Assembly (NCBI RefSeq): GCF_004570345.1
Contig: NZ_SPQM01000029.1
Location: 1 to 40,480 of the forward strand
Length of the DNA: 40,480 nucleotides
From: Blastococcus sp. CT_GayMR20
Lineage (GTDB): Bacteria > Actinomycetota > Actinomycetes > Mycobacteriales > Geodermatophilaceae
Direction of reading: 5' to 3'
This document shows, piece by piece, positions 1-6,257 of the stretch (position 1 is the stretch's first letter; each line of letters starts with the position of its first letter). The position numbers and the translations under genes were made by a program. The notes beneath the pieces were generated by a model. That model made no database searches. It saw nothing but the letters and a program-made list of their open reading frames with translations, and was not told the DNA's origin.

Positions 1-639
1 CCGCCGCCGCACGTCTATGCGGCCGCGGCGCTGGCGCTGCTGATCGAGGCGGAGCCGGCCGGTCCGGTGGTGGACCGGTGGGACGTGCCCGACGGATGGC
101 GGCTCGGCGAGCCGGCGTGGACGGTCCGGCGCCTGCAGGCCACCGGTGGCGACGTCGTGGAGGTGCGGCTGCGCGGCCGGTCGCCGGCGGCGGAGGTGCG
201 CGTCGGGGACGGCGAGCCGGTGGCGGCCCGGGCGACCCGGGACGGCGACCGCCTGACCGTGAGCCTCGACGGGCTGACCATGTCGTACTTCCTCCAGCAC
301 GAGGGCGGCACGGTCTGGCTGGCCGCCGACGGCCGGGTGACCGCACTGCGCGAGCAGGAGCGGCTCACCGCCCACGCCGAGGGGGCGACCGCCGGAGGGG
401 TGGTCACCTCGCCGATGCCCGGCACGGTGACGGTGGTGCGCGCAGCAGTCGGCGACGAGGTCGAGGCGGGGACCCCGCTGCTCGTCGTCGAGGCGATGAA
501 GATGGAGCACGTGCTGACCGCCCCCCTCGCGGGGACGGTCACCGAGCTCGGAGCGACAGCGGGCCAGACGGTCGCGCTGGACGAGCGGCTGGCCGTGGTG
601 ACCCCGTCGGCGACCGCTCCTGAGCAGACGGAGAACTGA
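1..639 (+). CDS. Acyl-CoA carboxylase alpha subunit, C-terminal part (5'-truncated)
   Basis: The frame is open from base 1, so only the last 212 residues are visible; the biotin carboxylase domain lies beyond the window. The visible part is a linker and beta-rich domain followed by a biotinyl carrier domain. The biotin attachment motif VVEAMKMEH has its Lys codon at 499-501 and is preceded by SPMPGTV, typical of acetyl-, propionyl- or 3-methylcrotonyl-CoA carboxylase alpha chains. ATP-dependent carboxylation would be done with a beta subunit not seen here. The stop overlaps the start of the acyl-CoA dehydrogenase gene (TGATG), so the two are translationally coupled. The pairing resembles accA1-fadE19 of mycobacteria, where AccA1/AccD1 act as methylcrotonyl-CoA carboxylase in leucine breakdown. 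Substrate assignment is inferred from context. Confidence 0.88.
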   Translation, partial: PPPHVYAAAALALLIEAEPAGPVVDRWDVPDGWRLGEPAWTVRRLQATGGDVVEVRLRGRSPAAEVRVGDGEPVAARATRDGDRLTVSLDGLTMSYFLQHEGGTVWLAADGRVTALREQERLTAHAEGATAGGVVTSPMPGTVTVVRAAVGDEVEAGTPLLVVEAMKMEHVLTAPLAGTVTELGATAGQTVALDERLAVVTPSATAPEQTEN

Positions 640-1793
640 TGTTGGACTACCGGCTCGACGCCGAGACCGAGGCCCTGCGCAAGACCGTGCAGGAGTTCGC
701 GCACGAGGTGATCGCCCCGCAGATCGGCGGGTTCTACGAGCGCGACGAGTTCCCGACCGCGATCGTGCGGCAGATGGGGGAGCTCGGCCTGTTCGGCCTG
801 CCGTTCCCGGAGGAGTACGGCGGCGCCGGCGGGACGTACTTCGACCTGTGCGTCGTCCTCGAGGAACTGGCCCGCGTGGACAGCTCGATGGCCATCACGG
901 TCGAGGCCGGAGTCTCCCTCGGGGCGATGCCGATCTTCCGTTTCGGCACCGAGGAACAGAAGCAGGAGTGGCTGCCGCGGCTGTGCTCGGGCGAGGCGCT
1001 CGGCGCGTTCGGGCTGACCGAGCCGGGCGGCGGCTCGGACGCCGGCGCGACGAAGACGACGGCCCGGCTCGAGGACGGGCACTGGGTCATCAACGGGTCG
1101 AAGGCCTTCATCACGAATGCCGGCACAGACCTGACCCGACTGGTCACCGTCACCGCGGTGACCGGCACGCGGCCGGACGGGCACAAGGAGATCTCGGCGA
1201 TCATCGTCCCGTCGGGGACGCCGGGCTTCGCGGTCGGGCAGCGGTACTCGAAGGTCGGCTGGAACGCCTCGGACACCCGCGAGCTGTCGTTCACCGACGT
1301 CCGCGTGCCGGAGGAGAACCTGGTGGGGGAGCGGGGCCGCGGCTACGCGCAGTTCCTCTCGATCCTCGACGAGGGCCGGATCGCGATCTCGGCGCTGTCG
1401 GTCGGGCTGGCACAGGGCTGCGTCGACGAGTCGGTCAAGTACGCGGCGCAGCGGGAGGCGTTCGGGCAGCCGATCGGCCGCAACCAGGCGATCCAGTTCA
1501 TGATCGCCGACATGGAGGTGCGGGCCTCCACCGCGCGGCTGGCGTACTACCGGGCCGCCGAGAAGATGCTGCGCGGCGAGCCGTTCAAGCGCGAGGCGTC
1601 GATCGCGAAGCTGTACAGCTCCGAGGTCGCCATGGACAACGCCCGCTACGCCACCCAGGTGCACGGTGGGTACGGCTTCATGAACGAGTTCCCGGTCGCG
1701 CGCTTCTACCGCGACGCGAAGATCCTGGAGATCGGCGAGGGCACCAGCGAGGTGCAGCGGATGCTGATCGCCCGCGACCTCGGCGTCGGCTGA
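639..1793 (+). CDS. Acyl-CoA dehydrogenase, FadE19-like (branched-chain acyl-CoA)
   Basis: The 384-residue flavoprotein has full family length and would catalyse alpha,beta-dehydrogenation of an acyl-CoA, passing electrons to ETF. The N-terminal helical domain is followed by the FAD/substrate signature FGLTEPGGGSDAG and the C-terminal motif GEGTSEVQR. Glu367 in that motif sits where the catalytic base of short/medium-chain dehydrogenases lies. Human-type isovaleryl-CoA dehydrogenases have Ala there and use a Glu in a DLER motif; here the equivalent stretch reads LDEGR. It is therefore safer to call it a branched- or short-chain dehydrogenase than isovaleryl-CoA dehydrogenase, despite the leucine-pathway neighbour. 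The ATG overlaps the upstream stop by one base. A hairpin at 1801-1849 may end the transcript. Confidence 0.9.
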   Translation: MLDYRLDAETEALRKTVQEFAHEVIAPQIGGFYERDEFPTAIVRQMGELGLFGLPFPEEYGGAGGTYFDLCVVLEELARVDSSMAITVEAGVSLGAMPIFRFGTEEQKQEWLPRLCSGEALGAFGLTEPGGGSDAGATKTTARLEDGHWVINGSKAFITNAGTDLTRLVTVTAVTGTRPDGHKEISAIIVPSGTPGFAVGQRYSKVGWNASDTRELSFTDVRVPEENLVGERGRGYAQFLSILDEGRIAISALSVGLAQGCVDESVKYAAQREAFGQPIGRNQAIQFMIADMEVRASTARLAYYRAAEKMLRGEPFKREASIAKLYSSEVAMDNARYATQVHGGYGFMNEFPVARFYRDAKILEIGEGTSEVQRMLIARDLGVG

Positions 1794-1800
1794 GAAGGGA

Positions 1801-1849
1801 CCCCCTGCCCCCCGCCACTCGCACGCTCGCGTCGGGACCCTGCAGGGGG
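1801..1849. terminator. Possible bidirectional terminator hairpin
   Basis: An 8-base stem, CCCCCTGC (1801-1808) with GCAGGGGG (1842-1849), surrounds a GC-rich 33-base loop in the 59-base gap between the convergent dehydrogenase and cupin genes. There is no T-run on either side, as is common for actinobacterial terminators. Assignment rests on position and symmetry only. Confidence 0.4.
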
Positions 1850-1852
1850 CCG

Positions 1853-2209
1853 CTAGGTCAGGGGCGCGCGGTCCGAGACGGCGATGCTGAGCAGGACGAC
1901 GCTGTCCTCGTCGGCGTGCAGGCTGTGCCGCCGGTCCGGGAGCGGGGCGAACTCGTGAGTCCCCAGGGCGAAGACCTCCTCGCCGGCGACCAGCCGGACG
2001 CGGCCGCGCAGGACGAGCAGGCTCGCGGGGCCGGGGCTCTCGTGCTCGCCCAGCGCCGCGCCACCGCGGAGGGCGACCACCGTCTGCCGCAGCCCGTCGA
2101 CCGGGTGCGGCAGCGTCCGGGCGGCACGTCCCGAGCGTTCGGTGCCGGCCCGCTGCGTCAGCTCCTCCTCGAGCGCCTGCACGTCCACCACACCCGGGTC
2201 GGGGCTCAT
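1853..2209 (-). CDS. Small single-domain cupin protein
   Basis: The 118-residue protein has one beta-barrel cupin domain at about residues 45-110. The first cupin motif is loose (HESPGPASLLVLRGRV), with one His and no canonical HxH. The second has PDRRHSLHADE with a candidate metal His. With few of the usual ligands, it may be a binding or sensor protein and not an enzyme. The ATG at 2209 is chosen because a TAGGCT hexamer ends six bases before it, consistent with a leaderless transcript. It is convergent with the dehydrogenase gene and lies 22 bases downstream of the quinone oxidoreductase gene on the same strand. No specific function is recognised. Confidence 0.75.
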   Translation of the reverse strand: MSPDPGVVDVQALEEELTQRAGTERSGRAARTLPHPVDGLRQTVVALRGGAALGEHESPGPASLLVLRGRVRLVAGEEVFALGTHEFAPLPDRRHSLHADEDSVVLLSIAVSDRAPLT

Positions 2210-2215
2210 GGCCGC

Positions 2216-2221
2216 AGCCTA
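2216..2221 (-). promoter_or_regulatory. -10 element of the cupin gene (leaderless)
   Basis: TAGGCT on the minus strand is followed by six bases and then the ATG. This spacing places transcription start at or next to the start codon. There is no Shine-Dalgarno sequence between them. Confidence 0.5.
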
Positions 2222-2231
2222 GGCACCTCGC

Positions 2232-3245
2232 TCAGGCGGTGACGTCGATCAGCACCTTGCCGACGGCGCCGTCCTGCACCGCCTGGTGAGCCTGCGCAGT
2301 CTGCTCCAGCGGGAACACGTGCAGCGGGAGTCCCGCCTCCCGGCCGACCCGGATCGCGCCGTCCAGGACGGCTGCATTGACGTCCTCGACGGCGATCTCC
2401 TTGGCCCTCGCCGGCTCGGTGTAGATCAGCACGAACTGCCAGCGGGCGTTCGCGGTCATCTGCAGCCGCACCGGCACCGTCACCTCGGCGCCGCCGTCGT
2501 CGGCGTACATCGCGACGGAGCCGTGCAGGGCGATCACCCGGGCATCGACCGCGGCGTTCACCGCAGCGGAGACCTCGACGATCGCGTCCACCCCCTGGGG
2601 CGCGATCTTGCCGACCTCGGTGACGACGTCCTGCTGCCGGTAGTTCACGACGTGGTCCGCGCCGGCGGCCGCGGCGAGCTGCGCCTTCGCCGGGCTGCTG
2701 ACCGTGGCGATGACCGTCGCGTCGGCCCAGCGCGCGAGCTGGATGGCGGCGTTGCCGACCGCGCCGGCACCGCCCTGCACGAGGACGGTCCGTCCGTTCA
2801 GGGAGCCGGGTCCCATGCGGTCGGGCAGCGACTCGGCGACGGTCAGGCAGCGGTGCGCGGTCAGGAACGGGATGGGCAGCGCCGCGCCGAGCTCGAAGGA
2901 CGCCTCGGGCCCCAGCAGCACGGTCTGCCGCGCGGGGACGACGGTGTACTCGGCTGCCGTGCCGAAGGGCCGCTGCCAGGCCGCCTCCCAGATCCAGACG
3001 CGCTCGCCCACCGGCACCGGGTCGACGCCCTGGCCGACGGCGTCGACGGTCCCGGCGCCGTCCTGGTTGGGGATCTGCCCGTCGGGTCCGGGCGGATTCC
3101 GGGTGCGCGACTTCCAGTCGGTCGGGTTGACCCCCGAGAAGGCGACGCGGACGCGGACCTCCCCGGGCCCCGGCTCCGGCACGGGGCGGTCGACCAGCTG
3201 CAGGACGTCGGGGCCGCCGGGCTCGCGGTAGGAGATGGCTCGCAC
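2232..3245 (-). CDS. NAD(P)H:quinone oxidoreductase / zinc-free MDR-family reductase
   Basis: This 337-residue medium-chain dehydrogenase/reductase has an N-terminal GroES-like domain (PGPGEVRVRV, FSGVNPTDWK, and NQDGAGTVDAVG, close to the family's GxDxxG motif). A Rossmann domain follows, with the dinucleotide loop VQGGAGAVGNAAIQLA near residues 155-170. It lacks the Cys/His ligands of zinc alcohol dehydrogenases, so it belongs to the quinone oxidoreductase/zeta-crystallin branch that reduces quinones or enones with NADPH. The GTG start at 3245 has a TAGAAC hexamer exactly six bases upstream, suggesting leaderless expression. It is divergent from the DUF1905 gene with a 53-base gap. The physiological substrate cannot be read from the sequence. 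Confidence 0.88.
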   Translation of the reverse strand: MRAISYREPGGPDVLQLVDRPVPEPGPGEVRVRVAFSGVNPTDWKSRTRNPPGPDGQIPNQDGAGTVDAVGQGVDPVPVGERVWIWEAAWQRPFGTAAEYTVVPARQTVLLGPEASFELGAALPIPFLTAHRCLTVAESLPDRMGPGSLNGRTVLVQGGAGAVGNAAIQLARWADATVIATVSSPAKAQLAAAAGADHVVNYRQQDVVTEVGKIAPQGVDAIVEVSAAVNAAVDARVIALHGSVAMYADDGGAEVTVPVRLQMTANARWQFVLIYTEPARAKEIAVEDVNAAVLDGAIRVGREAGLPLHVFPLEQTAQAHQAVQDGAVGKVLIDVTA

Positions 3246-3251
3246 CCGCTC

Positions 3252-3257
3252 GTTCTA
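3252..3257 (-). promoter_or_regulatory. -10 element of the quinone oxidoreductase gene (leaderless)
   Basis: TAGAAC on the minus strand is separated by six bases from the GTG start. It departs from TANNNT at the last base but matches the spacing of the other three single genes in this part of the arm. Confidence 0.4.
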
Positions 3258-3298
3258 CCCCCGGCGATGAGAACCGGCAGGCGGGGAGTCATCCCGAC

Positions 3299-3583
3299 GT
3301 GACCACCTCGCCCCAGCAGCTGGATCTGACGTTCACCGCGCCGATCGAGAAGGACGGCGCGTTCGCCACCTTCCTGACCGTTCCCGACTCCGCCGAGGTC
3401 CTGGGCACCCAACGGGCGGTGAAGGTGGGCGGCACGATCGACGGCCACGAGTTCGCCGCGACGCTCATGCCGTCCGGCGCCGGGCCGCACTGGCTGCCGC
3501 TGCGCGCGGCGATCTGCCGGGCCATCGGCAAGGGCCTGGCCGGGGACGAGGTGACCGTGCAGCTGCGGCAGCGGTTGTCCTGA
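3299..3583 (+). CDS. DUF1905 domain protein
   Basis: The 94-residue protein fits the DUF1905 family, a small beta-barrel found alone or fused to YdeI-type domains. It shows the expected pattern: LDLTFTAPIE at the start, FLTVPDSAEVLG, VKVGGTIDGHEFAATLMPSG, and a closing GLAGDEVTVQL strand. The GTG at 3299 is supported by GGGGAG at 3283-3288, ten bases upstream. It is convergent with the next gene with a seven-base gap. The family has no established biochemical activity. Confidence 0.8.
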   Translation: MTTSPQQLDLTFTAPIEKDGAFATFLTVPDSAEVLGTQRAVKVGGTIDGHEFAATLMPSGAGPHWLPLRAAICRAIGKGLAGDEVTVQLRQRLS

Positions 3584-3590
3584 CCCCCGC

Positions 3591-4007
3591 TCAGCCGGCG
3601 GGAGCGTCGTCGTCGGTGGGCCACTCGAGCGCGGGCAGTCCGGCGAGCGCGAGCAGCTTGTCGACCGTCTCCTCGACGACCTCGTCCGTCGGCGGCGCGC
3701 CGTCCGCGGCGGCCATCAGCTCCTGCACCTCGGCCGGGTCGACGTCCGTCTCCTGCGCCTCGCGCGCCCACCGGGCGAAACCCTCGGCCTCGGCCCGGGT
3801 GTCGACGGGGTCGGCGCCGTCGGGCTCGTCGAAGTAGATCCTGGGTTCGTAGCCGAGGAAGAAGCGACCTCCCGAGGCGTCGGCGAGGCGGTAGTCGACC
3901 GTGGCGATGTCGCTGTCGTGCACGTCGAGCAGCAGGAACGGGACGGCGGTCGGGCCTCCGCGGCTCCACCGGCCGGCGCTGTACGCGAACTTCCCGAAGC
4001 GCCCCAC
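3591..4007 (-). CDS. Conserved-looking actinobacterial protein of unknown function
   Basis: I do not recognise the family of this 138-residue protein. The N-terminal half looks folded, with alternating hydrophobic strands (VPFLLLDVHDSD, VDYRLADASG, RFFLGYEPRIYFDEP). The C-terminal half is acidic and helical (EAEGFARWAREAQE, DEVVEETVDKLLAL) and ends in an Asp-rich tail. There is no signal peptide or membrane segment. The GTG start is supported by the TAGCCT hexamer exactly six bases upstream. The gene is divergent from the LysE-family exporter, so the two may share a regulatory region, but nothing else links them. Confidence 0.65.
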   Translation of the reverse strand: MGRFGKFAYSAGRWSRGGPTAVPFLLLDVHDSDIATVDYRLADASGGRFFLGYEPRIYFDEPDGADPVDTRAEAEGFARWAREAQETDVDPAEVQELMAAADGAPPTDEVVEETVDKLLALAGLPALEWPTDDDAPAG

Positions 4008-4013
4008 GGAGGC

Positions 4014-4019
4014 AGGCTA
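4014..4019 (-). promoter_or_regulatory. -10 element of the unknown gene (leaderless)
   Basis: TAGCCT, a full TANNNT match on the minus strand, lies six bases before the GTG at 4007. Confidence 0.5.
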
Positions 4020-4034
4020 TCGACGCCGCGTCAG

Positions 4035-4040
4035 TACGCT
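4035..4040 (+). promoter_or_regulatory. -10 element of the LysE-family exporter gene
   Basis: TACGCT matches TANNNT and is followed about a dozen bases later by the strong ribosome binding site GAGGGAGGA (4052-4060). Unlike its divergent neighbour, this gene thus has a short leader. Confidence 0.4.
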
Positions 4041-4064
4041 GCGCCACCACCGAGGGAGGACACC

Positions 4065-4676
4065 GTGAGCGTCGAGTTCCTGGTGACCACGCTGGTCGTG
4101 GTCGCGACTCCGGGCACGGGTGTCCTCTACACGGTCGCGACCGGACTGGGCCGCGGTCGGCGGGCGAGCGTCGTCGCCGCCGTGGGCTGCACGCTGGGGA
4201 TCGTGCCCCACATGGTTGCGGCGCTCACCGGCCTGGCGGCACTCCTGCACACCAGCGCCCTGGCGTTCCAGCTCCTCAAGTACGCGGGTGTGGGATACCT
4301 GATCTACATGGCGTGGAGCACGCTGCGGGACAGGGGCGCCCTTCCGGTCGAGGAGGAGGCAACGCAGCGCTCGGCCCGCCGGCTCGTCGTCTCCGGCGTC
4401 CTGGTGAACATCCTCAACCCCAAGCTGACGATCTTCTTCTTCGCGTTCCTGCCGCAGTTCGTCCCTGTCGATGAACCCGGCGTGCTGGGCCGGATGCTCC
4501 TGCTCAGCGCCGTGTTCATGTTCGCCACGCTCGTGGTCTTCGTCGGGTACGGACTCTGCGCCGCCGCCGTCCGCGACAAGGTCGTGTCCCGGCCCAGGGT
4601 GATGGACTGGATCAGGCGGGGTTTCGCCGGCGCGTTCGTGGCGCTCGGCGCGCGGCTGGCGCTGACCGACCGCTGA
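4065..4676 (+). CDS. LysE/RhtB-family amino acid exporter
   Basis: At 203 residues this matches the usual 200-210 of the family. Roughly six hydrophobic segments are visible. The N-terminal loop TPGTGVLYTVATGLGRG corresponds to the PGP-containing loop, and NPKLTIFFFAFLPQF is the hallmark of the central helices. Members export amino acids or derivatives such as lysine, threonine or homoserine lactones from the cytosol. The GTG at 4065 is chosen because GAGGGAGGA ends four bases before it; an earlier in-frame start would add a non-hydrophobic Arg-rich extension atypical of the family. It is convergent with the HAD-IB gene (four-base gap). The substrate is not predictable. Confidence 0.88.
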   Translation: MSVEFLVTTLVVVATPGTGVLYTVATGLGRGRRASVVAAVGCTLGIVPHMVAALTGLAALLHTSALAFQLLKYAGVGYLIYMAWSTLRDRGALPVEEEATQRSARRLVVSGVLVNILNPKLTIFFFAFLPQFVPVDEPGVLGRMLLLSAVFMFATLVVFVGYGLCAAAVRDKVVSRPRVMDWIRRGFAGAFVALGARLALTDR

Positions 4677-4680
4677 GCCG

Positions 4681-5316
4681 TCACCGCCAGGTGATCGTCT
4701 CGGGACGGCGGCCCAGCGCCCGCTCGACCTTCCGCGCCGCCTTATCGTCGGCGTTGACCAGCACCGGCCGGGGCGTGCCGGCGAAGAGGGGCAGGTCGGA
4801 TGCGCTGTCGCTGTAGACCGCGGCCCACGGCGGGGGGTAGCCGCGCTCCTCGAGCAGCGACACCTTCGACTCCCCGAGCGCGTGCTGGGGCGGCATCGCC
4901 CTGGAGCCGATCACGTCGAGGTCGCCGAGGCCGATCGCGGCCAGGAAGCCGCGGGCGAGGGTCTCCTCGCAGCCGGTCGCGATCACGACGGTGTCGCCGT
5001 CCCGGCGGTGCCGGGCGACGGCGGCCATCGCCTCCGCGACCGCCGCCTCCGGCTTCCGCGTCAGGGCCTCGCCATAGGCCTCGGCCACCACCTCGACGTC
5101 GGACGCCGAGCGGCCACCCACCGCGATCCGGGTCATGATGCGCGCCCCCAGGGGGCGCAGCCGCGGGAAGGCGGCGAGGACGGCGAGCAGCGGCATCGCC
5201 AGCAGCAGCGGGATTCCGCGGGCCGGGGCCTTCCGGAGGCGGCCGTGGAGGAAGAGCGTGGAGGCGTCCCCGCCGAGCAGGACCCTGTCGAGGTCGAAGA
5301 CCACCGTCGGCGCCAT
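4681..5316 (-). CDS. HAD-IB family phosphatase (PgpC/SerB-like)
   Basis: The 211-residue HAD-superfamily hydrolase has motif I FDLDRVLLGGD with nucleophile Asp8 and acid/base Asp10, the motif III Lys in GESKVSLL, and motif IV YSDSASDLPLF. The usual Gly-Thr after the second Asp is replaced by Arg-Val, which is uncommon. A hydrophobic stretch (IPLLLAMPLLAVLAAF, about residues 35-50) forms a cap helix or membrane contact as in phosphatidylglycerophosphatase C relatives. Candidate substrates are a lipid phosphate or phosphoserine-like monoester; the sequence does not decide. The ATG has TAAGTA six bases upstream. It lies 37 bases downstream of the IclR-type gene on the same strand and may also be read from it. 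Confidence 0.8.
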   Translation of the reverse strand: MAPTVVFDLDRVLLGGDASTLFLHGRLRKAPARGIPLLLAMPLLAVLAAFPRLRPLGARIMTRIAVGGRSASDVEVVAEAYGEALTRKPEAAVAEAMAAVARHRRDGDTVVIATGCEETLARGFLAAIGLGDLDVIGSRAMPPQHALGESKVSLLEERGYPPPWAAVYSDSASDLPLFAGTPRPVLVNADDKAARKVERALGRRPETITWR

Positions 5317-5322
5317 CCCGCC

Positions 5323-5328
5323 TACTTA
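5323..5328 (-). promoter_or_regulatory. -10-like element of the HAD-IB gene (leaderless)
   Basis: TAAGTA on the minus strand is six bases from the ATG. The last base differs from TANNNT, but the spacing equals that of the three neighbouring single genes. Confidence 0.35.
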
Positions 5329-5353
5329 CCGGCGCAGGGGTCGGGCGGAAACC

Positions 5354-6175
5354 TCAGCCGTGCCCGAGCCCGGCCGCCCTGGCCCGCTCCTCGACGGTGG
5401 CGACGGCGGTCCGCAGGTCCTCGAGGTGGCGCTGCACCGCCGTCCGCACCGACAGCGCCTGCCGGCGCCAGGTGAGGTTGATGCAGCCCACGACCCGGCC
5501 GTCCACGCGGACCGGCATCGCGATGGACTCCCGTCCGTCGTCGGCCTCGGACCGGGGCCGGTCGTGGTCGCCGCCGAAGTCCGGTGCGCGCACGCTGTAG
5601 CCCCGGCGGCGGGTCGTCTCGACCATCCGCCGGACGGCGTCGTCGTCGTGGGCCAGCCGGAACGCGGGGTCCTTCTTCAGGCGCAGGCGGGCCAGCACGG
5701 CCTCGAGCTCCTGGTCCGGGCAGAACGCCAGGTAGGCCCGTCCGGACGCCGAACCGAGCATGTTCACCCGGAAGCCGTGCGGCCGCGGCGGCAGGGCGTC
5801 GAAGTAGGTGCGCGAGCTGTTGGTCTCGAGCGTCTCCATGTAGTCCAGTCGTGGCACCGAGAAGACCGAGGGCCACTGGAGGCGCTCGGACAGCTCGCCG
5901 AGCACCGGCGAGGCGATCTCGACCAGCCATTCGTCGTCGTCGGTCTCGACCCGCCGCTGCAGCGTGTGGCTCGGGAGGAAGGCGCCGTCGACCATCCGCT
6001 GCCAGACCAGTCCGTGCTGGTGCGCGGTGTACAGGATGCGGGTCAGCGTGGGCTTCGGGATGCCGGTGGCCAGGTGCAGGTCGTGCAGGCTGGCCGCGCG
6101 CACGTCCTGGAGGATCCGGAGGACGTCGAGCCCGCGCGCCAGGGACTCGATCGTCTTGACCCGGTAATCCCGCAC
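5354..6175 (-). CDS. IclR-family transcriptional regulator
   Basis: The 273-residue protein has an N-terminal winged helix (about residues 8-65: ESLARGLDVLRIL, then the recognition region TGIPKPTLTRILYTAHQHG). An effector-binding domain follows (RVNMLGSASGRAYLAF, then the conserved region ESIAMPVRVDGRVVGCINL). IclR proteins bind small carboxylates or aromatic compounds and regulate adjacent catabolic operons. This one is divergent from the seven-gene carboxylase operon and is its probable regulator. The GTG start is supported by an AGGTGG sequence just upstream. Two inverted repeats lie between the divergent genes and may be its operators. The effector may be acetoacetate, a ketone or an intermediate, but this is inference. 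Confidence 0.9.
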   Translation of the reverse strand: MRDYRVKTIESLARGLDVLRILQDVRAASLHDLHLATGIPKPTLTRILYTAHQHGLVWQRMVDGAFLPSHTLQRRVETDDDEWLVEIASPVLGELSERLQWPSVFSVPRLDYMETLETNSSRTYFDALPPRPHGFRVNMLGSASGRAYLAFCPDQELEAVLARLRLKKDPAFRLAHDDDAVRRMVETTRRRGYSVRAPDFGGDHDRPRSEADDGRESIAMPVRVDGRVVGCINLTWRRQALSVRTAVQRHLEDLRTAVATVEERARAAGLGHG

Positions 6176-6191
6176 ACTGCCACCTGCCGCT

Positions 6192-6206
6192 TTTCACCCC
6201 GTGAAA
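6192..6206. promoter_or_regulatory. Candidate IclR-type operator, perfect palindrome
   Basis: TTTCAC-CCC-GTGAAA is a perfect 6-3-6 inverted repeat in the 82-base region between the regulator start (6175) and the acetoacetyl-CoA synthetase start (6258). It is unusually AT-rich for its surroundings. Its position 17 bases upstream of the regulator's GTG would suit autorepression. Confidence 0.55.
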
Positions 6207-6214
6207 TCCGCCGC

Positions 6215-6254
6215 GAACAGTGTTGCTCGTCACACTCGCCCTGCGCCACTGTTC
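6215..6254. promoter_or_regulatory. Second inverted repeat upstream of the carboxylase operon
   Basis: GAACAGTG (6215-6222) and CACTGTTC (6247-6254) form a perfect 8-base inverted repeat with 24 bases between, the distal half ending three bases before the synthetase ATG. A TTGCTC (6223-6228) lies between the half-sites and could be a -35 element. The spacing exceeds two helical turns, so paired half-sites or a leader hairpin are both possible. Confidence 0.45.
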
Positions 6255-6257
6255 CCC

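Noticed and set aside
6201..6257. GTG at 6201 as the start of acetoacetyl-CoA synthetase
   Set aside because: It lies within the TTTCAC/GTGAAA palindrome and would add 19 residues not expected for the family. The ATG at 6258 better fits the domain start.
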